From assembly GCA_964531335.1 (NCBI GenBank), contig CAZHEV010000006.1:124001-188000 (forward strand): a stretch of 64,000 nt of DNA. The letters are read 5' to 3'. This document shows, one piece after another, positions 51,798 to 60,599 of the stretch. Each line of letters begins with the position of its first letter. Positions within the stretch are counted from its first letter, which is position 1. The translations under genes and the position numbers were made by a program. The notes below the pieces were generated by a model, which had not been told where the DNA came from, made no database searches, and worked only from the letters and a program-made list of their open reading frames with translations. The DNA comes from CAZHEV01 sp964531335 [NCBI: uncultured bacterium]. Its GTDB lineage: Bacteria; Eisenbacteria; RBG-16-71-46; CAZHEV01.

Positions 51798-53066
51798 CTA
51801 TCCTCCCAGAATCTCGCTCGCCGCGGACACCCGCCTGCAATACTTGTCGCCGTCCAGGTACCTGAGAAGAACCTTGGACCCGTCCGGGCTGAACACCGGA
51901 TCCCACATCATGTCGTACGCCGCGCCGCGCCTTCGCCCGTCTGCCAGGAGCGCGTACTTCCCGTCCGACTTGGCCCTGGCCAGGACGTGCTTTCCGCAGG
52001 GGCTGAAAACAGGGTCCCAGATCTGATCGAAGTCGTCGGGAGCCGGAACGCCGTCGACCGCTATGGTCCACCTGCCTCCCTCCTTTACGGCGGCCGCCAC
52101 GCGGGCGCCGTCGGGGGAGAAGAAGGGGGACAGGACCATCTCCGAAAAGCCCTTACTCCAGGGCGCGTCGTCCACCACCACGGTCCATCTCCCGAACTCA
52201 TGAGACGCGACCGCGGCCACCCTCTTCGCGTCGGGGCTGAACTTCTGCAGCCAGAGCTGATGATACCGTCCTTCCCACAGCGCCGCTCCATCCTTGAAGA
52301 GCCTCCAGGCGCCCTCGTGACGCACCGGCGCCACGACGGAGCCGTCCGCGGGATTGAACTCGGGCGACCAGACCGCTCCGAAGCTCGCCGGCCAGGGCGC
52401 TCCGTCGACCGCGATGCCGTACTCCGTATTGGCGGTGCGGACCTCCGCGGCCACGGACTTGCCGTCCGCGCTGAACACCGGGCTCCAGGTGTTGACGAAC
52501 TTCCGGTCCCAGGCCTCGCCGTCCACGGCCAGAGACCACACGCCTTCGAAGAACCCGAAGACGTCAGCCTCGGCCAGGGGAGCCACCTGAACTGTGGCGG
52601 CGGATCGCCCGCCGTCAAGGCTCACGTTGAAATTGCGGATCCCTTGGAAGCCCTTCTCCCAGGTCTTTTCCTCTATCGCCAAGCCGTAGAGATTGTCGCG
52701 CTTGTAAACGAAGCAGGCGGCGCTTCCGTCCGCGCTGAACTTGGGGCTCCAAACGTACTCGAACCGATCTTCGAGCAGCACCCCCTCGGAGGCCAGCGTC
52801 CACTCGTCGTCCACTCGGGCCAGCGCGATCAGCCGGCCGAGCGGCGAGTAACGCAGATTCCAGCAAAGCTCGAAGCTCTCGGGCCACAGCTCGCCGTTTA
52901 CGCAAACGCCGAACTCGTCGTCTCCGGTTTTCACCACGGCGGCGAGCTTCTCGCCGTCCGGGCTTGCGGCCATCTCGTCGATACGAGGGTATTTGCTGCG
53001 GAGTTCTGCGAGGTCGGCGGGGGCTTTCGTGCCCTCTTGCCAATCCCAGCTCTCGCTGCCACTCAT
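51798..53066 (-). CDS. tmcD: TmcD-like WD40/beta-propeller subunit
   Basis: This 422-residue cytoplasmic protein consists of repeated FSPDG/FSADG-type blades (WSPKFSADGSAACFVYK, WSPVFSADGKSVAAEV, WDPVFSPDGSKVLLRYL), Trp-rich, with about eight or nine repeats. This matches TmcD of the transmembrane Tmc complex, whose role is structural or unknown. GAGGAGAG precedes the ATG. It is the first gene of an operon that otherwise encodes Hmc subunits, so the complex mixes Tmc and Hmc features. Confidence 0.82.
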   Translation of the reverse strand: MSGSESWDWQEGTKAPADLAELRSKYPRIDEMAASPDGEKLAAVVKTGDDEFGVCVNGELWPESFELCWNLRYSPLGRLIALARVDDEWTLASEGVLLEDRFEYVWSPKFSADGSAACFVYKRDNLYGLAIEEKTWEKGFQGIRNFNVSLDGGRSAATVQVAPLAEADVFGFFEGVWSLAVDGEAWDRKFVNTWSPVFSADGKSVAAEVRTANTEYGIAVDGAPWPASFGAVWSPEFNPADGSVVAPVRHEGAWRLFKDGAALWEGRYHQLWLQKFSPDAKRVAAVASHEFGRWTVVVDDAPWSKGFSEMVLSPFFSPDGARVAAAVKEGGRWTIAVDGVPAPDDFDQIWDPVFSPCGKHVLARAKSDGKYALLADGRRRGAAYDMMWDPVFSPDGSKVLLRYLDGDKYCRRVSAASEILGG

Positions 53067-53998
53067 CTACACTCTCCTCGACCGCCTGATCCCACACCGG
53101 TGGCTCACGAGCCGTGAGGCTCGGCCGCAACCTGCTGAGTTGGGTGCTAGGATAGGGACTTCCAGGCGGTCTCCGCCCTTACGCGGAGGGTGCGGCCGAC
53201 AGATGAAAGCACTGGGCGCGGGGGCAGGTCAAGACGATATGGCGATGCCCCGGCGCCGGCGGTTCCATATGCCGATGACGCCCGGAGTGGAATCGAGAGG
53301 GGTCAATAGGGATTTCAGAGTAACACACCAAGGATTGGGTCTGGTTGCCTCTAAACGGAGTATGACGCAGCGCAAATGTTCTGTCAAGATGATTCGCGTT
53401 ACGTGGAGGACGGACGCCAGACCGGCGCTCCACGAGACCGGGTCCATAAGGTATAAAGAAAGCGCGATCGCGGACGCCACGCGAGATGACGAGCGACGAA
53501 CCGGGCGTACGGGAGGACCTTGGTCCGCAGGTTGTCCAACGCCCGGTCCATCGCACCGGCAGCCCATGAGTATATAAACCCCTTTGCCCGAGCTTTGCAT
53601 TAGGTCTCGCGCAAAAGACAGACGCGCCGACATTGATGTCGGCGGTATCTCCGATCATCAGACTCAGCGAGGAACCTCCGACCGCCTTCTATAAGGTCAT
53701 AGTGAGCAACATTGAAACGACTGAAACGTGCTCCCCTGACCGGCCGTTTTCAATCGGCTGGTCGGAACACCGAAGCACCCCGTTTAAGCCCGCATATGAC
53801 CCGTTGGAGGCCCTTACAATGGTCGACGCCCGCCAAGGTCCCGGCGCACCCCGGGAGCCCGTTGCTTGGAAAAGGCCCGAGGCCCCCAAAATTTGCCCTT
53901 TTTCCACCTATGCCCTTGCGCCGGCCGCGTGAATAGCATAGGCTCTTCGTACGAGGGTTGATGACTCATGTGTTCTTTTAAGGGACATATATGCCAGA
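53067..53998. other. Long intergenic region between the Hmc/Tmc operon and the two-CW regulator
   Basis: 932 bases with no credible gene; the open frames here lack protein-like composition or ribosome binding sites. It must hold the divergent promoters. A CATATGCC half-site lies near 53266, and an imperfect inverted repeat (GGAAAAGG with CTTTTTCC) spans about 53868-53908. Confidence 0.55.
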
Positions 53999-54511
53999 AT
54001 GAGCGGTAAGAAGCGGTATCACACAGATCACGGTGACGTCCTCGTGCGCCGACTAGAGCAAGTACGCGCCAAGCTGTCATATTCGCAGGAGCAAATGGCT
54101 CAGGCTCTCGGCGTTCCCTTCAGGACTTATCAGAAATGGGTCTACCTGGGACAGAACCCCCGCCACGGATCGGCGTTACTGGCCAGGGCCCTGGCCCTGG
54201 CGCCTCCGCGGCGCACAAACTGTTGGGACATAGTGCGATGCGGCCGCGAGCCTGGCGGCGACAAGGTGGAGGATGAAGGTTTGTGCCCCGCCGCGGCGGA
54301 AGAGGGCGCGGACGGGGTCAACAGCGGCACGCACGGTGGACGGGTCTGCTGGGCGATCTCCGGAACCTTTTGCGGGAGACAGGCGCGCGGGTCGGAGGCC
54401 ATGAGGCTGGTCTCGTGCTTTAGCTGCGAGTTCTTCAACAAGGTGCTGCGCGAGGAGGGTTTGGCCAATTTCAAGCTGCTTATACCCGGGCAGACCTTTA
54501 CGCAGGACTAG
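53999..54511 (+). CDS. XRE-type HTH regulator with a two-CW Cys domain
   Basis: This 170-residue protein has an N-terminal Cro/C1-type HTH (~12-60, LSYSQEQMAQALGVPFRTYQ). A two-CW-type domain follows (~75-160) with NCWDIVRCGREPGG, LCPAA, RVCWAISGTFCG and SCFSCEFF. The two Cys-Trp pairs and further Cys residues suggest a metal or iron-sulfur site. It sits between the divergent Hmc/Tmc operon and the dsrMKJOP operon, so it is the best candidate for a local redox-responsive regulator of both. This is inference from domains and position. Confidence 0.8.
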   Translation: MSGKKRYHTDHGDVLVRRLEQVRAKLSYSQEQMAQALGVPFRTYQKWVYLGQNPRHGSALLARALALAPPRRTNCWDIVRCGREPGGDKVEDEGLCPAAAEEGADGVNSGTHGGRVCWAISGTFCGRQARGSEAMRLVSCFSCEFFNKVLREEGLANFKLLIPGQTFTQD

Positions 54512-54935
54512 CCTGACGACGCAGTGGTTACTTAACTCTATTGTCCGCAATGACTTGACTTCCAGCCGCCTTGACTGGAAGATTGCATTGCGGCGATTGC
54601 CGGGCTCTTCTGAGACCCCGCCGGCGGCGAAGGCGGGCGGTGTAAGCGCCGCCCGGCAGCCTAACTTGCAGTGTCTGTAAAGGTTAAGGCCGCCGGCCAG
54701 AATCCCGGGCCGCGCGGTATTGGCCGGGCTCGCCCTCACGCCCGAGCCCGGGGGCCTGATTTCGTTAAGTACTTGACAGAAAAAAGATAGTAGGCCATAC
54801 TTGAACTCTCGCATATGCCCCATGTGCAAGGTGTTTCAAGCGCGCTGATTTGATTCCCATTATCGCCTCAATGATGCGGTCTGGTTCCCCGCACGGCTGA
54901 TGGGTGAGGTTGCGGGTGTTTTGGATGGGTAGCTG
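54512..54935. other. Intergenic region upstream of the RsbRD_N-dsrMKJOP operon
   Basis: 424 bases without a gene. It contains a strong promoter (54773-54801) and, just after it, a GCATATGCCC element that recurs twice inside the next gene. Short GC-rich inverted repeats near 54610-54660 may end the regulator transcript. Confidence 0.6.
54773..54801 (+). promoter_or_regulatory. Promoter of the RsbRD_N-dsrMKJOP operon
   Basis: TTGACA and CATACT are separated by exactly 17 bases. The start would be near 54808, giving a leader of about 130 bases before the RsbRD_N gene. Confidence 0.7.
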
Positions 54936-55017
54936 ATGACGTTAAGGGACCTCTTGCATAAGAACAGATCCGCCATTGTCGGAAGGTGGCAGGCATATGC
55001 CCTTGCGGCATATGCCC
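54811..55017 (+). repeat. Three GCATATGCCC sites near the dsr operon promoter
   Basis: GCATATGCCC occurs at 54811-54820, 54993-55002 and 55008-55017. The core GGCATATGCC is palindromic. The first copy is at the likely transcription start, and the other two, spaced 15 bases apart, lie in the first codons of the RsbRD_N gene. A regulator binding site is inferred. Confidence 0.45.
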
Positions 55018-55499
55018 CGGAAGCCGCGAAGTTCTTCGGCAAAAGGAGGGATCGCTTCGCCAACCCGGTGGGCCACGCGTTGCGCGCCGGGACTGAGGGG
55101 ATATTCGCCCGCCTGTTGGACGGAATGGACGCCGAGGATGTCTGCGGCCACCTAGATCAAATTGTGAAGATGAGGGCGATCCAGGAGTTGTCACCTTCTC
55201 AAGCCATATCTTTCGTTTTCTCTTTGAAGAGCGCCATCAGGGACGAGATCGGGCGGGAATTGCTCGAGCCGCGCCTTGCGTCCGAGTTGGCCGAGGTGGA
55301 CGCCCAGATAGACCAGGTAGCTCTCTTTGCTTTCGATATCTATACGCGATGCCGCGAGAAGGTCGTTGACCTTCGCATCAACGAGATAAAGCGCAGCGCG
55401 GCCGCTGCTATGCAGCGCCTTGGAGAAGGCCGCGATCCGGTGGTCGAGCCCTCCGGACCAGCGGAAGGCGGTGGACATGGGCGAGGGGGTGGCCAGTGA
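54936..55499 (+). CDS. RsbRD_N-domain protein of the dsr operon
   Basis: This 187-residue protein is mostly an RsbRD N-terminal-like helical sensor domain (LRDLLHKNRSAIVGRWQAYA, FARLLDGMDAEDVCGHLDQI, SPSQAISFVFSLKSAIRDEI). RsbRD proteins are stressosome sensors. This form lacks the STAS domain and ends in a Gly-rich tail. Such genes are known upstream of dsrM in sulfate reducers. Its stop overlaps the dsrM start by 4 bases, so it is coupled to the complex and may act as a sensor or assembly factor. Confidence 0.8.
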   Translation: MTLRDLLHKNRSAIVGRWQAYALAAYAPEAAKFFGKRRDRFANPVGHALRAGTEGIFARLLDGMDAEDVCGHLDQIVKMRAIQELSPSQAISFVFSLKSAIRDEIGRELLEPRLASELAEVDAQIDQVALFAFDIYTRCREKVVDLRINEIKRSAAAAMQRLGEGRDPVVEPSGPAEGGGHGRGGGQ

Positions 55500-56485
55500 G
55501 AGTCTTGATTTCCCTCGTGGCAGTACTTGTGCTTTACCTGATCGGATACTACGGCGCGCAGGCCGGCCTATATGCCGTGGTCGGCGTGGTCATACCTTAT
55601 GCGGCGCTCTTCCTGTTCGTGGGCGGCCTCATCTACCGCGTGGTTGACTGGGCCAGGGTTCCCGTCCCGTTTCGGATTCCCACGACCTGCGGGCAAGAGA
55701 AATCGCTTCCCTGGATCAGGCAGTCCAAGCTGGAAAACCCGAGCAGCACGGCCGGCGTGATAGGCCGGATGGCGCTCGAGATCCTGTTCTTCCGTTCTCT
55801 TCTCAGGAACACCAAGTCGGAGATCACGCCCGACAACCGGGCCGTTTACTCCTCGAGCCCCTGGCTCTGGCTCGGGGCGATGGTATTCCACTGGTCGATG
55901 CTGGTGATAATACTGCGCCATCTCAGGCTCGTTCTGGAGCCCGTTCCCGGTTTCGTCACATTCTTGCAGGACGTAGATGGATTCCTCCAGGTCGGATCTC
56001 CGACCATTAATATCACGGCGTTTCTGTTCATCGCCGCGCTCCTCTATCTGCTGCTGAGAAGGCTCTACGATCACAAGCTCCGCTACATATCGCTGGCCGG
56101 CGACTACTTCCCGCTCTTTTTGCTTCTCGGCATAGGGTTGAGCGGCGTCTGGCTGAGATACATAACCAAGACGGACATCGTGGCCGCCAAGGGGCTGGTG
56201 GTGGGGTTGGCGAGCTTCAGGCCGAGCGGGTTCGAGGCCGTGGATCCGCTGTTCTACGGGCACCTGTTCTTGGTGGCGATTCTCGTGGCGTACCTCCCGT
56301 TCAGCAAGCTGGCGCACCTAGCGGGCGTGTTCCTGAGCCCGACCAGGAACATGGCGAACAACAACCGCATGGTCAGGCACGTGAACCCCTGGGACTACCC
56401 GGTCAAGGTTCACACTTACGAAGAGTATGAAGACGAGTTCAGAGAAAAGATGAAGGCGGCGGGAGTCCCTGTGGAGAAAGAGTAG
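55496..56485 (+). CDS. dsrM: DsrM, membrane cytochrome b of DsrMKJOP
   Basis: This 329-residue NarI-family membrane subunit has about six helices, with GAMVFHWSMLVIILRHLRLV and YGHLFLVAILVAYLPFSKLAH carrying candidate haem-ligand His residues. It would accept electrons from menaquinol and pass them to DsrK. The GTG start overlaps the RsbRD_N stop. It is a diverged paralogue of the DsrM at 35593. Confidence 0.93.
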   Translation: MRVLISLVAVLVLYLIGYYGAQAGLYAVVGVVIPYAALFLFVGGLIYRVVDWARVPVPFRIPTTCGQEKSLPWIRQSKLENPSSTAGVIGRMALEILFFRSLLRNTKSEITPDNRAVYSSSPWLWLGAMVFHWSMLVIILRHLRLVLEPVPGFVTFLQDVDGFLQVGSPTINITAFLFIAALLYLLLRRLYDHKLRYISLAGDYFPLFLLLGIGLSGVWLRYITKTDIVAAKGLVVGLASFRPSGFEAVDPLFYGHLFLVAILVAYLPFSKLAHLAGVFLSPTRNMANNNRMVRHVNPWDYPVKVHTYEEYEDEFREKMKAAGVPVEKE

Positions 56486-56487
56486 TT

Positions 56488-58149
56488 ATGGCGAAGTTCG
56501 ACGAGCCCGGTTATTACAAGCACGAGGACATGCTGAAGATCGATTACCGTCCTCCCAAGACGGGCTGGATGGAGACGCCGGTCGATTTTAGGCCCGGTAC
56601 GTTCATCTATCCGGGAAAGCCGAAGAACCTCAAGTATCTCGACCTTCCCAACCCGAGGGAATGGGCCGTCAGGGACGACGATTGGAAGCTTCAGGAGGAC
56701 TGGAAGCGAATAGTCCTCGAGGGGATGGCCGAGAGGCTGAAAAAGTACCGGTCCTTCAAGCTGTTCATGGACATCTGCGTGCGCTGCGGCGCCTGTGCCG
56801 ACAAGTGCCACTTCTTCATAGGAGGCGGTGACCCCAAGAACATGCCCGTCCTTCGCGCGGAGCTGCTGCGCTCCATCTATCGCAAGGACTTCACCGCCAC
56901 GGGCAAGATCCTGGGCGCTCTCGCCGGCGGGCGCGAGCTGACCGTAGACGTAATCAAGGAGTGGTTCTACTACTTCTACCAGTGCACAGAATGCCGCCGC
57001 TGTTCCGTGTTCTGCCCCTATGGCATCGACACGGCGGAAGTGACGATGATGGGCAGGGAGCTGTTGGGTCTGCTCGGTCTCTACGTGAACTGGTCGATCG
57101 AGCCGGTCGCCAACTGTTTCAGGACCGGCAACCACCTTGGCATACCGCCGCACGGCCTGGTGGACACGCTGGAGTTCATGGCCGACGACCTGGAAGAGGC
57201 CACCGGCGTCAGGATCGACATACCGATCAACAAGAAGGGCGCCGAGGTGCTTTTCGTCACGCCGTCCGGTGATTACGTGGCGGCGCCCGGAATCTACACT
57301 TGCATGGGATACATGGTGCTCTTCCACGACCTGGGGCTCGACTACACCTGGAGCACCTACGCCTCGGAGGGCGGGAACTTCGGGCTGTTCACGTCGCACG
57401 AGATGATAAAGCGCCTCAACGCCAAGATCTACGCGGAGGCCAAGCGCCTGGGCGTGAAATGGATCCTGGGCGGCGAGTGCGGGCACATGTGGCGGGTGAT
57501 AAACCAGTACATGGACACGGTCAGCGGCCCGGCGGACTTCCTGGAGGTCCCCAAGTCGCCTTTCACGGGCACGGTCTTCGAAAACTCGCGGTCCACCAAG
57601 ATGACTCATATAATGGAGTTCACCGCGGATCTCATAAAGCACGGCATGCTGGATCTGGACAAGAGCCGCAACGACCACATCAGCGTGACCTTCCACGATT
57701 CCTGCAACCCGGCCAGAGGCATGGGGATCCTCGAAGAGCCCCGCTACGTGATCAAGAACGTATGCAACAACTTCTTCGAGATGCCCGAGAACACGATCCG
57801 CGAGCAGACGTTCTGCTGCGGCGGAGGGGCCGGCCTGGGGACCGATGAGAACATGGAGATGAGGCTGCGCGGCGGGCTGCCCAGGGGCAGCGCCCTGAAG
57901 TACGTCCAGGAGAAATACGGCGTCAACCAGCTAGCGGCGATGTGCGCCATCGACCGCGCGACCCTGGTCACCGTGTGCGACTACTGGGCGCCGGGAGTCG
58001 AGGTGACGGGCATCACCGAGCTGGTGGTCAACGCCTTGAAGCTCAAGGGCGAGAAGAAGAGGACCGTCAACCTGCGGCTCGAGCCCATCCCAGGCATGGA
58101 GGAAGAGGGCGGAGAAGGCGAGAAGGGAGGCCAAGACGGTGAGAATTAG
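56488..58149 (+). CDS. dsrK: DsrK, HdrD-like iron-sulfur subunit of DsrMKJOP
   Basis: This 553-residue cytoplasmic-face subunit has two [4Fe-4S] motifs (CVRCGACADKCHFF near 93, CTECRRCSVFCPYG near 166). The catalytic region has HDSCNPARGMG and CCGGGAGLG, and ends with MCAIDRATLVTVCDYW. It reduces a thiol/disulfide partner, by current models the DsrC trisulfide. The last motif reads CAID where the paralogue at 36637 has CAPCSNC. It overlaps dsrJ by 11 bases. Confidence 0.93.
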   Translation: MAKFDEPGYYKHEDMLKIDYRPPKTGWMETPVDFRPGTFIYPGKPKNLKYLDLPNPREWAVRDDDWKLQEDWKRIVLEGMAERLKKYRSFKLFMDICVRCGACADKCHFFIGGGDPKNMPVLRAELLRSIYRKDFTATGKILGALAGGRELTVDVIKEWFYYFYQCTECRRCSVFCPYGIDTAEVTMMGRELLGLLGLYVNWSIEPVANCFRTGNHLGIPPHGLVDTLEFMADDLEEATGVRIDIPINKKGAEVLFVTPSGDYVAAPGIYTCMGYMVLFHDLGLDYTWSTYASEGGNFGLFTSHEMIKRLNAKIYAEAKRLGVKWILGGECGHMWRVINQYMDTVSGPADFLEVPKSPFTGTVFENSRSTKMTHIMEFTADLIKHGMLDLDKSRNDHISVTFHDSCNPARGMGILEEPRYVIKNVCNNFFEMPENTIREQTFCCGGGAGLGTDENMEMRLRGGLPRGSALKYVQEKYGVNQLAAMCAIDRATLVTVCDYWAPGVEVTGITELVVNALKLKGEKKRTVNLRLEPIPGMEEEGGEGEKGGQDGEN

Positions 58150-58522
58150 CGGCAAGATCATCATCGGCCTGGTCATTCTCGTCATCGCGGCGACCGTGCC
58201 GATCTGGTACTCGATGGTCGTGGGCGGCCCGGGCACTCCTCCCGAGGTCGAGCTTCCAGCGGACGCCACGCATTGCGTCGAGGGAAGGCATTACATGGCC
58301 GCCGAGCATATGAAGCTGTTGAACGAATGGCGGGACGCCGTGGTGAGGGAGGGCGGAAAGACTTACAAGTCCGCGGCTTTCGGCGAAGAGTACGAGATGA
58401 GTCTCACCGAGACGTGCATGGACTGTCATTCGAACAAGGATACCTTCTGCGACAAGTGTCACGAATACGCGGACGTCGACCCCTATTGTTGGGACTGTCA
58501 CATAGAGCCCGAGGGACAGTGA
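58139..58522 (+). CDS. dsrJ: DsrJ, triheme cytochrome c
   Basis: This 127-residue protein has an uncleaved N-terminal anchor helix (IIIGLVILVIAATVPIWYSM) and three haem motifs CMDCH, CDKCH and CWDCH. A Cys in THCVEGRHYM precedes them and matches the residue proposed as an unusual His/Cys haem ligand in DsrJ. It is exposed to the periplasm. GTG start within the end of dsrK. Confidence 0.93.
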   Translation: MRISGKIIIGLVILVIAATVPIWYSMVVGGPGTPPEVELPADATHCVEGRHYMAAEHMKLLNEWRDAVVREGGKTYKSAAFGEEYEMSLTETCMDCHSNKDTFCDKCHEYADVDPYCWDCHIEPEGQ

Positions 58523-58525
58523 TTC

Positions 58526-59317
58526 ATGGATAAGAGCAGGCGGGATTTTCTGAAGATAGCGGGCGGTGCGGCCCTGGGCCTGGGGGCGGGTTTCCCGTTG
58601 CTGCGGGGGCTCGCTTCGGCGCAGCACGTGGGCCACGGGGTTTCGACGCCGGAGACGTCTCAATGGGCGATGGTGGTCGACGTCGAGAAATGCCTCGACG
58701 AGAAAGTGCGTGCGGCCGCCGTGGAGGCCTGCCACCGTATCCACAACGTCCCGCAGATCTCCGATCCCGAAGAGGAGGTCAAGTGGATCTGGACCGAGGG
58801 TTACGGGGGCACGTTCCCCGACCGGGTCCACGATCTTACTCCCGATCGCGTAAGGCAGATGCCAGTGTTGGTGCTCTGCAACCACTGCTCGAATCCTCCC
58901 TGCGTCAAGGTGTGCCCCACGCAGGCCACCTGGAAGAGAAAGAGCGACGGGCTCGTGATGATGGACATGCACCGGTGCATCGGTTGCCGGTACTGCATAG
59001 CGGCGTGTCCCTATGGATCCAGGAGTTTCAACTGGCAGGACCCGCGACCCTTCCTGAGGAACGGCATCGTCCCTCCTTTCCCGACGAGGACCAAGGGAGT
59101 GGTGGAGAAATGCAACTTCTGCGCCGAGAGGCTGAGGGACGGGATGGAGCCGGCCTGCGTCGAGGCGGCCAACGCCCTTCCCGGAGTCCGTGGCGCGCTG
59201 GCCTTCGGGGACCTTGCGGACAAGGATTCCGAGGTGTCCAGAATCCTCAGCGAAGCCAACTCCATAGTAAGGAAGGCCAGCTTGGGGACGGGACCTAACG
59301 TCTATTACCTGATCTGA
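58526..59317 (+). CDS. dsrO: DsrO, periplasmic iron-sulfur subunit
   Basis: This 263-residue HybA-like protein has a Tat signal (DKSRRDFLKIAGGAALGLGA). Ferredoxin motifs CNHCSNPPCVKVCP, CIGCRYCIAACP and CNFC...C indicate several [4Fe-4S] clusters. It connects DsrJ with the membrane subunit DsrP. Three bases separate it from dsrJ and seven from dsrP. Confidence 0.93.
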   Translation: MDKSRRDFLKIAGGAALGLGAGFPLLRGLASAQHVGHGVSTPETSQWAMVVDVEKCLDEKVRAAAVEACHRIHNVPQISDPEEEVKWIWTEGYGGTFPDRVHDLTPDRVRQMPVLVLCNHCSNPPCVKVCPTQATWKRKSDGLVMMDMHRCIGCRYCIAACPYGSRSFNWQDPRPFLRNGIVPPFPTRTKGVVEKCNFCAERLRDGMEPACVEAANALPGVRGALAFGDLADKDSEVSRILSEANSIVRKASLGTGPNVYYLI

Positions 59318-59324
59318 GGTCATT

Positions 59325-60509
59325 ATGCTGGAGAAAGCATTTCAAGGCGGCAAGAAATACTGGACCCTAATAGCATTCTGGCTCGTGGTGATCCTGGGCG
59401 GCGCGGCCGCCTACGGCCTTCAGCTCAGCCAGGGCCTGACGGTCACTGGGATGAGCCGCGACGTTTCCTGGGGTCTCTACATCTCGCAGTTTACGTTCCT
59501 TGTCGGCGTGGCCGCTTCGGCCGTGATGGTGGTGACGCCTTACTACCTGCACAACTACAAGAAGTTCGGCAGGATGGTGATCCTCGGCGAGTTCCTCGCG
59601 GTCTCCGCGGTGGTAATGTGTATCCTGTTCGTGGTCGTCGACCTGGGGCAGCCGCAGCGCGCCCTGAACGTCATTCTCCACCCCACCTTCAATTCGGTGA
59701 TGTTCTGGGACGTCAGCGTGCTGTCGGGCTACCTGTTGCTCAACTTGATCATCGGCTTTGTGACCTTCGACGCGGAGCGGAAGGCCGGGCCGCCGCCGAA
59801 GTGGGTCAAGCCCCTCATATATCTTTCCATCCCCTGGGCGGTCAGCATCCATACTGTAACGGCTTTCCTCTACTCGGGCCTTGCGGCGCGTCCTTTCTGG
59901 ATGACGGCCATCCTGGCGCCCCGCTTTCTCGCCTCGGCCTTCGCGTCAGGCCCGAGCCTGCTCATAATACTGGCGTTGATACTAAGGAAATATACGAAAT
60001 TCGACTGTGGAAAGGAGGCGATTCAGAAGCTAGGAACAATCGTCACTTACGCGATGCTCCTCAACTTGTTCTTCGTGCTCGTCGAGGCCTTTACCGCGAT
60101 CTACAGCGCAATGCCGCACCATCTTCACTCCTTCGAGTACCTCTTCGTGGGGCTCGAGGGCAAAGGCGGCCTGGTACCGTGGATGCGGGTCTCAGGATTC
60201 CTCACAGTCTGCACCGTCGCCCTTCTGATCTTCCCGAAGGTGCGCAGGAACGAGAGGCTGCTGGCTGGAATCTGCGTGGCGGTCATCGCCGCCATCTGGA
60301 TTGAGAAGGGCATGGGGCTCGTGGTCACCGGCTTTATTCCCTCCCCCATGGGCCAGATCACCGAGTATATGCCCACGGGGCCCGAAGTAATGGTATCCAT
60401 CGGCGTGTACGGAATCGGCTTCTTCATCCTGACGTTGCTGTACAAGATCGTCGTCAACGTCAGGGAGAGGACCGAGCAAGCGCCGGCGCCGGTTGACGGC
60501 GGTTCGTGA
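59325..60509 (+). CDS. dsrP: DsrP, NrfD-family membrane subunit
   Basis: This 394-residue integral membrane protein has about ten helices. Conserved parts are SRDVSWGLYISQFTFLVG near residue 44, VDLGQPQRALNVILHPTF and SIPWAVSIHTVTAFLYSG. It is expected to bind menaquinone and exchange electrons with DsrO. It is the last gene of dsrMKJOP; dsrA starts 90 bases later, which leaves room for a separate promoter, though none was clear. Confidence 0.93.
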   Translation: MLEKAFQGGKKYWTLIAFWLVVILGGAAAYGLQLSQGLTVTGMSRDVSWGLYISQFTFLVGVAASAVMVVTPYYLHNYKKFGRMVILGEFLAVSAVVMCILFVVVDLGQPQRALNVILHPTFNSVMFWDVSVLSGYLLLNLIIGFVTFDAERKAGPPPKWVKPLIYLSIPWAVSIHTVTAFLYSGLAARPFWMTAILAPRFLASAFASGPSLLIILALILRKYTKFDCGKEAIQKLGTIVTYAMLLNLFFVLVEAFTAIYSAMPHHLHSFEYLFVGLEGKGGLVPWMRVSGFLTVCTVALLIFPKVRRNERLLAGICVAVIAAIWIEKGMGLVVTGFIPSPMGQITEYMPTGPEVMVSIGVYGIGFFILTLLYKIVVNVRERTEQAPAPVDGGS

Positions 60510-60599
60510 ACCGCGAGAGCGCGCAGGAGTGACGTAGTAGATAGCAAATCACGCAGTAACCGAGTCCGGTAGTTCTAGGCACCAAGAAGGAGAGACGCC

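Noticed and set aside
53633-53932. 99-codon frame in the long gap before the two-CW regulator
   Set aside because: No ribosome binding site, no domain, composition unlike neighbouring proteins.
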